Below, in pieces: positions 15,023-23,321 of a DNA stretch of 64,000 nt (position 1 is the stretch's first letter; every line of letters starts with the position of its first letter). The stretch is taken from contig NZ_CP033204.1 in the NCBI RefSeq assembly GCF_022701295.1, positions 2,976,001 through 3,040,000 of the forward strand. Reading direction: 5' to 3'. A program made the translations under genes and the position numbers. The notes under the pieces were generated by a model. It searched no databases. It had not been told where the DNA came from and saw only the letters and a program-made list of their open reading frames with translations. The DNA is from Sphingopyxis sp. YF1 (lineage in GTDB: Bacteria > Pseudomonadota > Alphaproteobacteria > Sphingomonadales > Sphingomonadaceae).

Positions 15023-17641
15023 TCAGTCGAGATTGGGGCGCAGCCAGCGCGTCGCGGTCTCGATATCGACCCCGCGCCGCTCTGCATAGTCGGCAAGCTG
15101 GTCGCTGCCGATCCGCGCCACCCCGAAATACTGGCTTTCGGGGTGCCCGAAATAGAAACCGCTGACCGCCGCCGTCGGCAACATCGCGAAGCTTTCGGTC
15201 AGCACCAGCCCGGCGTTCGCGTCTGCCTGGAGCAGATCGAACAGGATCGGCTTCAGGCTGTGGTCGGGACAGGCGGGATAGCCCGGCGCCGGGCGGATGC
15301 CGCGATATTCTTCCTTGATCAGCGCTTCGTTGGTGAGCTGCTCGCCCGGTGCATAGCCCCACAGGGTGGTGCGCACATGCTGGTGCAGCCGCTCGGCGAA
15401 GGCTTCGGCGAAACGGTCGGCCAGCGCTTTCAGCAGGATGTCCGAATAGTCGTCCTTGTCGGCGCGAAAGCGCTCCGAAAAAGGTTCGATGCCGTGGATG
15501 CCGACCGCGAAACCGCCGATCCAGTCGCCCGCCGGATCGATGAAGTCGGCAAGGCACATGTTGGCGCGGTCGCGGCTCTTCTTGATCTGCTGGCGCAGGA
15601 AGGGGAGCGTCACATGCCGTTCCTCGTCGGCGAGGTGGATGGTGACGCTGTCGCCGTCGCGCGCGCACGGCCAGAAGGCGCAGACGCCGCGCGCGGTCAG
15701 CCATTTTTCCGCAATCAGCCTGTCGAGCATCGCGTCGGCGTCGGCCTTGAGCGCCACCGCCGTCTCGCCGACCACCTCATCCTCGAGGATCGACGGATAG
15801 GTGCCGTGGAGCTCCCACGCGCGAAAGAAGGGCGTCCAGTCGATGCAGTCGCGCAGATCCTCGAGCGACCAGTCGTCGAAGCGGTGCAATCCGGGCTGCA
15901 GCGGCGGCGCGGGTTTATCGCTGAGGTACGCGTCGTAATAGTTGGCGCGCGCTTCCTCGATGCTCAGCAGCACGCTCTGCCCCTTGCCCGCGCGGACGTC
16001 GCGAACATGAGCATAATCGTCCTTGTATCCCTGCACATAGGCGTCGCGGCCGGTGTCGCTGACCAGCGCCGTCGCGACCCCGACCGCGCGGCTCGCATCC
16101 AGCACATGCAGCACCGGCCCCGTATACGCCGGATCGATGCGCAGCGCCGTGTGCACCCGCGACGTCGTCGCGCCGCCGATCAGCAGCGGCATCGTCATCC
16201 CCGCGCGCTGCATTTCCTCGGCCACCGTCACCATCTCGTCGAGCGAGGGGGTGATCAGCCCGCTGAGGCCGATCATGTCGGCGTCATTCTCGTTCGCCGC
16301 CTCGAGGATCTTCGACCACGGGACCATCACGCCCAAGTCGACGATCTCGAAGCCGTTGCACTGGAGCACGACGCCGACGATATTCTTGCCGATATCGTGA
16401 ACGTCGCCCTTGACGGTCGCCATCACGACCTTGCCCTTGCCCTTCGCCCCCGGCTCCTTCGATGCCTCGATGAAGGGCAGCAGGTGCGCGACCGCCTTTT
16501 TCATCACGCGCGCCGATTTGACGACCTGCGGCAGGAACATCTTGCCCGATCCGAACAGGTCGCCGACGACGTTCATCCCGTCCATCAGCGGGCCCTCGAT
16601 CACCTCGATCGGGCGCGGCATCAGCAGGCGCATTTCCTCGGTATCGTCGACGACATAGGCATCGATGCCCTTGACCAGCGCATGTTCGAGGCGCTTTTCG
16701 ACCACCCAGCCGCGCCATTCCTCGGCGGCCTTCTCCTGCGCCGCATTGGTGCCCTTGTAGCGTTCGGCGAGCGCGATCAGCCGCTCGGTCGGGCTTTCGG
16801 CCTCGCCCTCGACCTTGCGGTTGAGGATGACGTCCTCGCACGCATTCCGCAGTTCGGGGTCGATCGTATCGTAGACGTCGAGCTGCCCCGCGTTGACGAT
16901 CGCCATGTCGAGCCCGGCCGGGATCGCATGATAGAGGAAGACGCTGTGCATCGCGCGCCGCACCGTCTCGTTGCCGCGGAAACCGAACGACAGGTTCGAC
17001 AGGCCGCCCGAAAAATGGACGTGGGGACAGCGGACACGGATGACCTTCACCGCCTCGATGAAGTCGACGGCATAATTGTCATGCTCTTCGAGCCCCGTCG
17101 CGACCGCGAAGATATTGGGGTCGAAGATGATATCCTCGGGCGGAAAACCGATCGTCATCAACAGCTTGTAGGCGCGCTCGCAAATCTCGACCTTGCGCGC
17201 CTGCGTGTCGGCCTGCCCCACCTCGTCGAACGCCATCACGACGACCGCCGCGCCATAGGCCATGCATTTGCGCGCATGCGCGAGGAATTGTTCCTCGCCT
17301 TCCTTCATGCTGATCGAATTGACGATCGGCTTGCCGGGAACGCATTTCAGCCCCGCCTCGATGACGTCCCATTTAGAGCTGTCGATCATCACCGGAACGC
17401 GCGCGATGTCGGGCTCGGCGGCGATGAGCTTCAGGAAGGTGGTCATCGCATATTCGGCGTCGAGCAGGCCTTCGTCCATGTTGACGTCGATGACCTGCGC
17501 ACCATTCTCGACCTGCTGGCGCGCGACCTCGACCGCCGCGGTATAATCGTCGGCGAGGATCAGCTTCTTGAACGCCGCCGAACCGGTGACGTTGGTGCGT
17601 TCGCCGATATTGACGAAGCTGGAGGAAGCGGCGGTGGTCAT
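15023..17641 (-). CDS. metH: methionine synthase, cobalamin-dependent, pterin/B12/activation part
   Basis: An 872-residue protein holding the C-terminal three modules of MetH. The pterin (methyltetrahydrofolate) domain begins at [18 protein letters not shown] and includes [10 protein letters not shown] and [13 protein letters not shown] (to about 290). The cobalamin cap and Rossmann domains carry the B12 signature GDVHDIGKN (D413, H415, G418) with the later GLSGLI and GGATTS loops. The C-terminal activation domain includes [11 protein letters not shown], the SAM-binding region. It transfers a methyl group from methyltetrahydrofolate via cobalamin to homocysteine held by the separate homocysteine domain (18193-19239). 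CAGGATAG lies 5 bases before the ATG. An acetyltransferase gene separates the two halves. Confidence 0.96.
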   Translation of the reverse strand: MTTAASSSFVNIGERTNVTGSAAFKKLILADDYTAAVEVARQQVENGAQVIDVNMDEGLLDAEYAMTTFLKLIAAEPDIARVPVMIDSSKWDVIEAGLKCVPGKPIVNSISMKEGEEQFLAHARKCMAYGAAVVVMAFDEVGQADTQARKVEICERAYKLLMTIGFPPEDIIFDPNIFAVATGLEEHDNYAVDFIEAVKVIRVRCPHVHFSGGLSNLSFGFRGNETVRRAMHSVFLYHAIPAGLDMAIVNAGQLDVYDTIDPELRNACEDVILNRKVEGEAESPTERLIALAERYKGTNAAQEKAAEEWRGWVVEKRLEHALVKGIDAYVVDDTEEMRLLMPRPIEVIEGPLMDGMNVVGDLFGSGKMFLPQVVKSARVMKKAVAHLLPFIEASKEPGAKGKGKVVMATVKGDVHDIGKNIVGVVLQCNGFEIVDLGVMVPWSKILEAANENDADMIGLSGLITPSLDEMVTVAEEMQRAGMTMPLLIGGATTSRVHTALRIDPAYTGPVLHVLDASRAVGVATALVSDTGRDAYVQGYKDDYAHVRDVRAGKGQSVLLSIEEARANYYDAYLSDKPAPPLQPGLHRFDDWSLEDLRDCIDWTPFFRAWELHGTYPSILEDEVVGETAVALKADADAMLDRLIAEKWLTARGVCAFWPCARDGDSVTIHLADEERHVTLPFLRQQIKKSRDRANMCLADFIDPAGDWIGGFAVGIHGIEPFSERFRADKDDYSDILLKALADRFAEAFAERLHQHVRTTLWGYAPGEQLTNEALIKEEYRGIRPAPGYPACPDHSLKPILFDLLQADANAGLVLTESFAMLPTAAVSGFYFGHPESQYFGVARIGSDQLADYAERRGVDIETATRWLRPNLD

Positions 17642-17663
17642 CGGACTATCCTGAATACGGGCA

Positions 17664-18188
17664 TTAAGCGGCGAGCGGGCGGGCGAGGACGAGATCGTCG
17701 TAGAGTTTGCCGCCGACGTTGAACTGGCGCGTGCCGAGGTCGGCGAACCCCTGTTTCCGGTAGAAGGCGAGCGCGCGTTCGTTGCGGGCATAGACGCCGA
17801 GAAGCAGGCGGCGATGGCCGCACGCCGCCCCGAGCGCCTGCTGCATCAGCGCCGCGCCCAGCCCGCTCCCGTGAAAGCGCGACAGCGAATAGATGCGCTT
17901 GAGCTCGATATCGCCTTCCCCCGCGGCGGCGAGGTCGGGCTTGCCGACGAGCACGAAGCCGACGGGCGCTCCGCCCGGCTGCGCCTCGGCGATCCACGCG
18001 CGCGCACCGTCCGCCAGATGGGCGCGATAGGCCGCGTCGCTGTGCTGCGCCGCGCAGTGGCCGACGATCGCATCGCCATCGAGAATCCCGGCGAAGGTTT
18101 CGAGGAAGGTCGCGGCACCGATCAGCGCCAGCGCCGCCGCGTCTTCGGGTCCGGCTTCCCGGATCGTCCATGTCGGATCGTCGCGCAT
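17664..18188 (-). CDS. GNAT-family N-acetyltransferase
   Basis: A protein of 174 residues with the Gcn5-related fold: an N-terminal strand [18 protein letters not shown], the central strand [10 protein letters not shown], the acetyl-CoA loop in [21 protein letters not shown] (a variant of the Q/RxxGxG/A pattern), and the C-terminal [17 protein letters not shown]. It acetylates an unknown amine. It is embedded in the methionine operon, 4 bases after the homocysteine-domain gene and 22 bases before the second metH gene, so it is surely cotranscribed. A role in methionine, homocysteine or methionine-analogue acetylation is only a guess from context. Confidence 0.85.
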   Translation of the reverse strand: MRDDPTWTIREAGPEDAAALALIGAATFLETFAGILDGDAIVGHCAAQHSDAAYRAHLADGARAWIAEAQPGGAPVGFVLVGKPDLAAAGEGDIELKRIYSLSRFHGSGLGAALMQQALGAACGHRRLLLGVYARNERALAFYRKQGFADLGTRQFNVGGKLYDDLVLARPLAA

Positions 18189-18192
18189 CGCT

Positions 18193-19239
18193 TCAGGCCG
18201 CCATGGTGAAAGGTTCGAGCCCTGCCAGCCGCGTGCGGACCGGCACCTCGGGAATCGACCGCGGCGCGAGGCCCTGCACCGCCTGCGCCATCGCCGCGAT
18301 ATGCGCAGGCGTCGAGCCGCAGCAGCCGCCGAGGATATTGACCTGCCCGTGCGCAGCCCATTCGCGCACGAGCTCTGCCGTCGTCTCGGGCAGTTCGTCA
18401 TATTCGCCGAGTTCGTTGGGCAGGCCGGCGTTCGGGTAGACCATCACCAGCGCGTCGGCGAGGTCGGAGAGCACCTTCACATGCGGGCGAAGCTGCGCTG
18501 CGCCGAACGAACAGTTCAGCCCGATCGTCAGCGGCCTGGCGTGGCGCACCGCGTACCAGAAGGCCTCGACCGTGTGCCCCGACAGGTTGCGGCCCGACAG
18601 GTCGGTGAGCGTCATCGAGATCATCAGCGGCAGGTCGCGGCCCACCTTGGCCTCGGCCTCGAGCGTCGCGGCGATCCCCGCCTTGGCGTTGAGCGTGTCG
18701 AAGATCGTCTCGATCAGGATGAAGTCCGCCCCGCCCTCGGCGAGCGCGACGACCTGTTCGAGATAGACGTCCTTCAGCTCGTCGAAATCGATCTCGCGAT
18801 AGCCGGGATTGTTGACGTCGGGCGACAGCGACAAGGTCTTGTTCGTCGGCCCCACCGCGCCGGCGACGAAACGGCGGCGACCGTCGCGCGCCTGATAGCG
18901 GTCGGCCGCCTCGCGGCCGAGCCGCGCGCTTTCGTGGTTGATGTCGGCGACCAGATGTTCGGCGCCGTAATCCGCCTGGCTGATCCGGTTGGCGCTGAAC
19001 GTATTGGTCGAGACGATATCCGATCCGGCCGCCAGATAGGATTCGCCGATCGCGGTGACGACATCGGTGCGCGTCAGCGCGAGAATGTCGTTGTTGCCCT
19101 TCTGGTCGTGGCCGAGCCCGAGCGCGCCCGCATAGTCGGCCTCGTCGAGCTTGCGCAGCTGGATCTGCGTTCCCCAGCCGCCGTCGGTCAGCAGGATGCG
19201 CTCCTTCGCGGCGGCAATCAAGGCATCACGGGCGGTCAT
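18193..19239 (-). CDS. metH: methionine synthase, homocysteine-binding (N-terminal) part
   Basis: A 348-residue stand-alone homocysteine S-methyltransferase domain, equal to the first module of MetH. The barrel starts at ILLTDGGWGTQIQ, continues with STNTFSANRIS and VGPTNKTLS, and carries the three zinc ligands in IGLNCSFGA (C243) and ILGGCCGST (C306, C307). With the partner encoded at 15023-17641 it makes a complete, split methionine synthase; the length and ending show that it has no pterin or B12 domain of its own. Its ATG overlaps the metF stop (ATGA at 19236-19239), so metF and this gene are translationally coupled. Confidence 0.94.
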   Translation of the reverse strand: MTARDALIAAAKERILLTDGGWGTQIQLRKLDEADYAGALGLGHDQKGNNDILALTRTDVVTAIGESYLAAGSDIVSTNTFSANRISQADYGAEHLVADINHESARLGREAADRYQARDGRRRFVAGAVGPTNKTLSLSPDVNNPGYREIDFDELKDVYLEQVVALAEGGADFILIETIFDTLNAKAGIAATLEAEAKVGRDLPLMISMTLTDLSGRNLSGHTVEAFWYAVRHARPLTIGLNCSFGAAQLRPHVKVLSDLADALVMVYPNAGLPNELGEYDELPETTAELVREWAAHGQVNILGGCCGSTPAHIAAMAQAVQGLAPRSIPEVPVRTRLAGLEPFTMAA

Positions 19240-20177
19240 GCGGCTTCCTCCGTTGCGGGTGCCGCCACACGGCGAAGGCCGAGCAGGTGGCAGATGGCGT
19301 AGCTGAGCTCCGCCCGGTTGAGCGTGTAGAAATGGAAATCGCGCACCCCGCCCGCATAGAGGCGGCGGCACATTTCTGCGGCGATCGTCGCCGCGACGAG
19401 CTGGCGCGCCGCGGGCAGGTCGTCGAGCCCGTCGAAAAGCGACACCATCCATGCCGGAATCTGCGTGCCGCACATGTCGGCCATGCGCCGCGTCTGCGAT
19501 ACGTTCGATACGGGCAGGATGCCGGGGATGATCGGCGCATCGATCCCCGCCGCCGCGGCCGCGTCGCGGAACCGCAGGAAACAGTCGGGCGAGAAAAAGA
19601 ATTGCGTGATCGCGCGGGTCGCCCCCGCGTCGAGCTTGCGCTTCAGATTGTCGAGGTCGGACTGCGCGCAATCGGCATCGGGATGCGTTTCGGGATAGGC
19701 GGCGACCGAAATGTCGAACGGGGCGATGTTCTTGAGCCCCGTGACGAGTTCGATCGCATTGGCATAACCGTCGGGGTGCGCACGATACGGCGCGCCGCCC
19801 GGAACGTCGCCGCGCAGCGCGACGATATGGCGCACCCCCGCATCCCAATAGGCGTGCGCGACCTCGTCGATCTCGGCGCGCGACGCCTCGACGCAGGTCA
19901 GGTGCGCCGCGGGCGGCACCGCGCTTTCGGCGGCAATCCGCGCGACGGTCGCGTGGGTTCGCTCGCGCGTCGAGCCCCCCGCACCATAGGTCACCGACAC
20001 GAAGCTGGGGCCAAGCGGCTCGAGCGTGCGGAACGTCTCCCAGAGCTGGGCTTCCATCTTTTCGGTCTTGGGCGGGAAAAATTCGAAGCTGACGCCGATG
20101 TCGCCGGCAAGGTCGGCGAAAAGCGGCGAGGCCGCCGCACGGCGCGCCTCGGCGAGCGAGTTCAAATTCGATGTCAT
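19236..20177 (-). CDS. metF: 5,10-methylenetetrahydrofolate reductase
   Basis: A flavoprotein of 313 residues that reduces methylenetetrahydrofolate to methyltetrahydrofolate, the methyl donor for the MetH pair in the same operon. Signatures are VSFEFFPPKTEKMEAQLW (29-46), SVTYGAGGSTRERT, HLTCVEASR, IVALRGDVPGG and ITQFFFSPDCFLRF, with the length normal for bacterial MetF. The start codon overlaps the stop of the upstream SahR-like gene (ATGA at 20174-20177), and the end overlaps the next gene, so the regulator, metF and the first metH gene form one tightly coupled block. Confidence 0.95.
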   Translation of the reverse strand: MTSNLNSLAEARRAAASPLFADLAGDIGVSFEFFPPKTEKMEAQLWETFRTLEPLGPSFVSVTYGAGGSTRERTHATVARIAAESAVPPAAHLTCVEASRAEIDEVAHAYWDAGVRHIVALRGDVPGGAPYRAHPDGYANAIELVTGLKNIAPFDISVAAYPETHPDADCAQSDLDNLKRKLDAGATRAITQFFFSPDCFLRFRDAAAAAGIDAPIIPGILPVSNVSQTRRMADMCGTQIPAWMVSLFDGLDDLPAARQLVAATIAAEMCRRLYAGGVRDFHFYTLNRAELSYAICHLLGLRRVAAPATEEAA

Positions 20178-21160
20178 GCCGCAAACCTCTTGCCTTGCCC
20201 GTCATCGCGGACGGGGGATTGATCTTCATCGGAACGGCGGCGGCCGAGCCACAGCTTCACCGCCAGGTCGCCGCCCTCGAGCGTCTGCGCGGTTTCGAGC
20301 ACCAGCCCGGCCGAGGCGAACCAGCCGCGGATCTGCGCATCCGAAAACCCCAGGCGCGCATGCGCCGCGAGCGTGCGCATTTCCTCGTCCTCGTGCGGCG
20401 CGAAATCGACGATCAGCAGATGACCGCCGCCACGCAGCACGCGCCCCGCCTCGGCGATCACCCGGTCGGGTTCGTGCGCGAAGTGCAGCGCCTGGTGGAT
20501 GACAATGCTGTCGATGCTCGCCCCGGCAAGCGGCAGGTCGAGGAAATCGCCCTGGACGAGGTCGATCGGCACCGCCTGCCCCGACAATTTGGTCCGCGCG
20601 ATGCGCAGCATTTCGGGGCTGCGGTCGAGCGCGGTGATCCGCCGCGCGGTCGGCGCGAAAATCTCGGCCATGCGCCCGGTGCCCGTGCCGATGTCGAGCA
20701 GATGGCCGAGCCGGCGGTTGTGCATCAGCCCCAGCATCGCCGCCTCGACTTCGCTTTCGGCGACATGACGCGAGCGGATCGCGTCCCATTCGGCGGCATG
20801 ATCGGCGAAATAGCGTTCGGCTGCAGCGGCGCGCTCGATCCGCACCGCGGCAAGGCGCTGGGCATCCTGCGCCACCACCGCGGCCTCGCCCGGCGAGAAA
20901 GGCCAGAGTTCGGCCCGAACCAGAAGATCGCCGACCGGGCCGCCCTCGGCGATCCGCAGGAAGACCCAGCTGCCTTCGCGGCGGCGCTCGATGATCCCCG
21001 CCTCGGCAAGGATGCGGACATGCCGCGACACGCGCGGCTGGCTCTGGTCGAGCACCACCGCCAGTTCGCCGATCGCCAGCTCCATCTCGCGCAGCAGGGC
21101 GACGACTCGCAAGCGCGTCGGGTCCGCCAGGGCACGGAAAATGTCGAGCAATTCGGTCAC
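20174..21160 (-). CDS. sahR: ArsR-family regulator fused to SAM-dependent methyltransferase fold (SahR-like)
   Basis: A 328-residue two-domain protein. Residues 1-75 are an ArsR winged helix-turn-helix (DIFRALADPTRLRVVALL, then the recognition helix in QSQPRVSRHVRILAEAG). Residues about 115-300 form a Rossmann methyltransferase fold with motif I HLLDIGTGTGRM (153-164), and later ALDRSPEML and VQGDFLDLP. Such fusions are found in the SahR group, which senses S-adenosylhomocysteine and controls methionine-cycle genes; assignment to that group is by resemblance and by position as first gene of the metF-metH operon. The GTG at 21160 is chosen because it leaves the 20-bp palindrome at 21169-21188 in front of the gene; an ATG at 21196 would place the palindrome inside the coding region. 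Confidence 0.85.
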   Translation of the reverse strand: MTELLDIFRALADPTRLRVVALLREMELAIGELAVVLDQSQPRVSRHVRILAEAGIIERRREGSWVFLRIAEGGPVGDLLVRAELWPFSPGEAAVVAQDAQRLAAVRIERAAAAERYFADHAAEWDAIRSRHVAESEVEAAMLGLMHNRRLGHLLDIGTGTGRMAEIFAPTARRITALDRSPEMLRIARTKLSGQAVPIDLVQGDFLDLPLAGASIDSIVIHQALHFAHEPDRVIAEAGRVLRGGGHLLIVDFAPHEDEEMRTLAAHARLGFSDAQIRGWFASAGLVLETAQTLEGGDLAVKLWLGRRRSDEDQSPVRDDGQGKRFAA

Positions 21161-21168
21161 GAAGTGTG

Positions 21169-21188
21169 ATATAAAGATTTCTTTATAT
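21169..21188. promoter_or_regulatory. probable operator of the methionine operon
   Basis: ATATAAAGATTTCTTTATAT is a perfect inverted repeat with 9-bp arms around a 2-base spacer, strikingly AT-rich among GC-rich surroundings. It lies directly upstream of the ArsR-type regulator gene. ArsR repressors typically bind such AT-rich palindromes in their own promoters, so autoregulation of the whole operon is the simplest reading. Confidence 0.75.
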
Positions 21189-21392
21189 GTCGTCAACCGA
21201 GCGTCGCGGCAAAAACCCGCGCCTTTCTCCCCGATGAACGACCACCTCGCCGCATTTGCGCCAAGGCGCGCAAAAAGTCCGTTGCGCCCGATTCTGCGAC
21301 ATTGTAGCTATGAGGGCGGTTGGCAATTCGCCGGGTCCTGACGGATCGCTCCGGATGCTACCGATCAGTTCAATCGAGAGGGGTATTCCCAC

Positions 21393-21707
21393 ATGAAGAA
21401 GTCGATCACTCTGTCGCTCGTTCTGGCCGCCTCGATGGGCCTGGCTGCTTGCGGTGAAAAGAAGGCCGAAGAAGCACCGGCGACCACCGAAGAAGCCGCG
21501 ACCCCCGAAGCCGCCGCTGACGGCGCGATGGACGCCGCGGCCGGCGCCGCCGACGCGACCGCCGCTGCTGCGGGCGAAGCTGCCGACGCCGCTGCCGGCG
21601 CCGCCGACAAGGCTGGCCAGGCTGCCGACAAGGCAGGCGAAGCTGCCAAGGCCGCGACCGAAGCGACCGACGCTGCCAAGGGCGCGCTGGAAGAAGCCAA
21701 GAAGTAA
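21393..21707 (+). CDS. small Ala-rich lipoprotein (paralogue 1)
   Basis: A 104-residue protein with a lipoprotein signal: KK at the N-terminus, a hydrophobic core and the lipobox LAAC (Cys20). The mature part is a low-complexity alpha-helical sequence of Ala, Glu, Asp, Thr and Lys with repeated AADA/ADKAGEAAKAA units, likely a long amphipathic helix in the periplasm or at the outer membrane. The function is unknown; it resembles small entericidin-like or LEA-like helical lipoproteins. GAGAGG precedes the ATG, and an intrinsic terminator follows at 21737. A paralogue lies next door at 21881. Confidence 0.82.
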   Translation: MKKSITLSLVLAASMGLAACGEKKAEEAPATTEEAATPEAAADGAMDAAAGAADATAAAAGEAADAAAGAADKAGQAADKAGEAAKAATEATDAAKGALEEAKK

Positions 21708-21736
21708 GCTTCTTTCCGGTCCCTGGACCGAAGGAC

Positions 21737-21772
21737 AAAGGGGGTCGCCGGCCTGGGCCGGCGGCCCCTTTT
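21737..21772 (+). terminator. intrinsic terminator after lipoprotein gene 1
   Basis: AAAGGGGGTCGCCGGCC and GGCCGGCGGCCCCTTTT form a long GC-rich stem with a short TG loop, followed by a T-rich tail. It starts 29 bases after the stop codon. Confidence 0.85.
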
Positions 21773-21880
21773 CCTTTGGGCGCGATGGAACCCAATGCGG
21801 TTGCCAAGCGCTTGAGCCGTGGTTAGGCTTCGACCCCAGGGGCCGGATGCTGGCCGCCTTGGCATTTGAAAGGATATTAC

Positions 21881-22177
21881 ATGCGCAAACTCATCATCGC
21901 GTCGATGGCCGCTGCCGCGTTCAGCCTCGCCGCCTGCTCGGAAAAGGCCCAGCAGGAAACGTCGGAAGCCGGTGCCGCCGTTGCTGACGATGCAGCTGCC
22001 GCGGGCGACGCGGTTGCCGACGGTGCCGCCGAAGCCGCCGACGCGACCGCTGCCGCCGCCAAGGACGCCGGCAACGCCGTCGAGGGCACGGTGAACGCTG
22101 CGGGCGATGCCGCCGCCACTGCCGGCGACAAGATCAAGGAAGAAACCGCCAAGGCCGAAGCCAACGACAAGAAGTAA
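21881..22177 (+). CDS. small Ala-rich lipoprotein (paralogue 2)
   Basis: A 98-residue protein with the same design as the product at 21393: a positively charged N-terminus, the lipobox LAAC (Cys19), then an Ala/Asp/Glu-rich helical body with repeated AADA/GDAVADGAAEAAD units and a KAEANDKK tail. AAAGGAT lies 6 bases before the ATG at 21881. The frame is open a few codons further up (ATG at 21866), but the ribosome site favours the shorter start. The two genes probably arose by tandem duplication; each has its own promoter region and its own terminator. Their high Ala content is unlikely to be chance, since it follows a valid lipobox in both. Confidence 0.82.
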   Translation: MRKLIIASMAAAAFSLAACSEKAQQETSEAGAAVADDAAAAGDAVADGAAEAADATAAAAKDAGNAVEGTVNAAGDAAATAGDKIKEETAKAEANDKK

Positions 22178-22204
22178 GTCGTCGGCGCGCCCGAAGCGTG
22201 CAAC

Positions 22205-22240
22205 AAGGGGGCTCCATTCTTCGCGAATGGGGCCCTTTTT
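22205..22240 (+). terminator. intrinsic terminator after lipoprotein gene 2
   Basis: AAGGGGGCTCCATTC pairs with GAATGGGGCCCTT around a TTCGC loop, and five T residues end the structure. Confidence 0.85.
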
Positions 22241-22252
22241 CGTGGGAGAAGA

Positions 22253-22474
22253 ATGATGCCCTTGCCCCGCCTGACGATGGCGATGCTGGCGACGATGGCG
22301 CTCATGCCGGCCGGCGGATGCAGCCGCACCGACAATGAACCCGGACCCGGCGGCGTCACGGTCAGCGAAGCCAAGGCGCTCGACGATGCCGCCGAAATGC
22401 TCGAAAGCCGCGACAGCACCCCCGCCGGCGCAACCGAAACCTCCGGCGGCGGCGACGCGACAAAAGGCGAATGA
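22253..22474 (+). CDS. small secreted protein, possibly a lipoprotein
   Basis: A 73-residue protein. It begins with a hydrophobic, Met- and Ala-rich segment that ends in PAGGC (Cys23), a weak lipobox (Ala at -3, Gly-Gly before Cys). The mature part is small and acidic: VTVSEAKALDDAAEMLES forms a predicted helix, and the tail is Gly/Thr-rich. GGGAGAAG stands close before the ATG pair at 22253/22256. I do not recognise a family with a known role. It follows the two Ala-rich lipoprotein genes but lies after a terminator, so it is a separate unit. Confidence 0.6.
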   Translation: MMPLPRLTMAMLATMALMPAGGCSRTDNEPGPGGVTVSEAKALDDAAEMLESRDSTPAGATETSGGGDATKGE

Positions 22475-22637
22475 AGGCTTTCGGCGGGCAAGACGCGGCG
22501 CTAGAACGGTCCGGTCCCGCGACTGGCGCTTGCAGATGGAGTCCCATCGGGGAACGGGACGGACGCCTCATCCTTTCGAGTTGTCCTTCCGAGCCGCGCG
22601 CCTGGGTGCCCCACCGCTAGAGCAAGGGACCATCCGC

Positions 22638-23321
22638 ATGACCGAACCACAGCCGCTCCAGGTCGTTTTCCTCCTCTTTCCGGGCATCACCCAGCTCGAT
22701 TTCACCGCGCCCGCACAGGCGCTCTGCCGCATGCCCGGGGCCAGCCTCGCGGGGGCCGCCGCGAACCTCGACCCGATCGCGACCGACAGCGGCTTCTCGA
22801 TCGTGCCGACGCATGATTTCGCATCGTGCCCGCAGGCCGACATCCTCTGCGTTCCCGGCGGCCACGGCGTGACCGAAGCGCTGGGCGACGCCGCAACCAT
22901 CGCCTTCATCGCGCGCCAGGCGGCGCAGGCGCAGTGGGTGACGAGCGTGTGCACCGGCGCGTTCCTGCTCGGCCGCGCCGGCCTGCTTGCCGGCAGGCGC
23001 GCGACCACCCATTGGGGCTACACCCACCTGCTGCCGCTCGTCGGCGCCGAACCGGCGCCGGGGCGGGTCGTCGAGGATGGCCGGGTCGTGACCAGCGGCG
23101 GGGTAACCTCCGGGCTCGACTTCGCGCTGACGCTGATCGCGCGGATCCGCGGCGATGCGGCGGCGCAAGCGATCCAGCTCGCGATCGAATATAACCCCGC
23201 CCCGCCCTTTGCCGGCGGTCACCCCGATCGCGCACCCGCGGCGGTGACCGAGGGGCTGAAAGCGCGGGTCTATGGCGCGGCGGCGGCGCGGATGGAGGAA
23301 GCGCTGACCGCACCGGACTAG
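22638..23321 (+). CDS. DJ-1/PfpI-family protein, isonitrile hydratase-like
   Basis: A 227-residue protein of the class I glutamine amidotransferase-like superfamily. The nucleophile-elbow cysteine is in VTSVCTGAFLLG (C105), the preceding strand carries DILCVPGGHG, and an Asp in TQLDFTAPAQ (D21) matches the conserved residue of isonitrile hydratases (InhA). It lacks the AraC-type DNA-binding domain often fused to this domain. It may hydrate isonitriles or act on other small electrophiles in the cytosol; the substrate is inferred only from the family. The stop TAG lies within CTAG, and the complementary TAG ends the convergent cyclotransferase gene. Confidence 0.85.
   Translation: MTEPQPLQVVFLLFPGITQLDFTAPAQALCRMPGASLAGAAANLDPIATDSGFSIVPTHDFASCPQADILCVPGGHGVTEALGDAATIAFIARQAAQAQWVTSVCTGAFLLGRAGLLAGRRATTHWGYTHLLPLVGAEPAPGRVVEDGRVVTSGGVTSGLDFALTLIARIRGDAAAQAIQLAIEYNPAPPFAGGHPDRAPAAVTEGLKARVYGAAAARMEEALTAPD

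Noticed and set aside
14885..17722. Long + strand frame opposite metH
   Set aside because: Complement of the well-supported metH gene; its translation is His/Asp/Arg-rich as expected from a reversed GC-rich coding strand.
21189..21392. Possible S-adenosylmethionine or S-adenosylhomocysteine riboswitch before the methionine operon
   Set aside because: There is no room for a leader between the likely operator and the start, and I saw no conserved riboswitch core; control by the ArsR-type protein is the better explanation.
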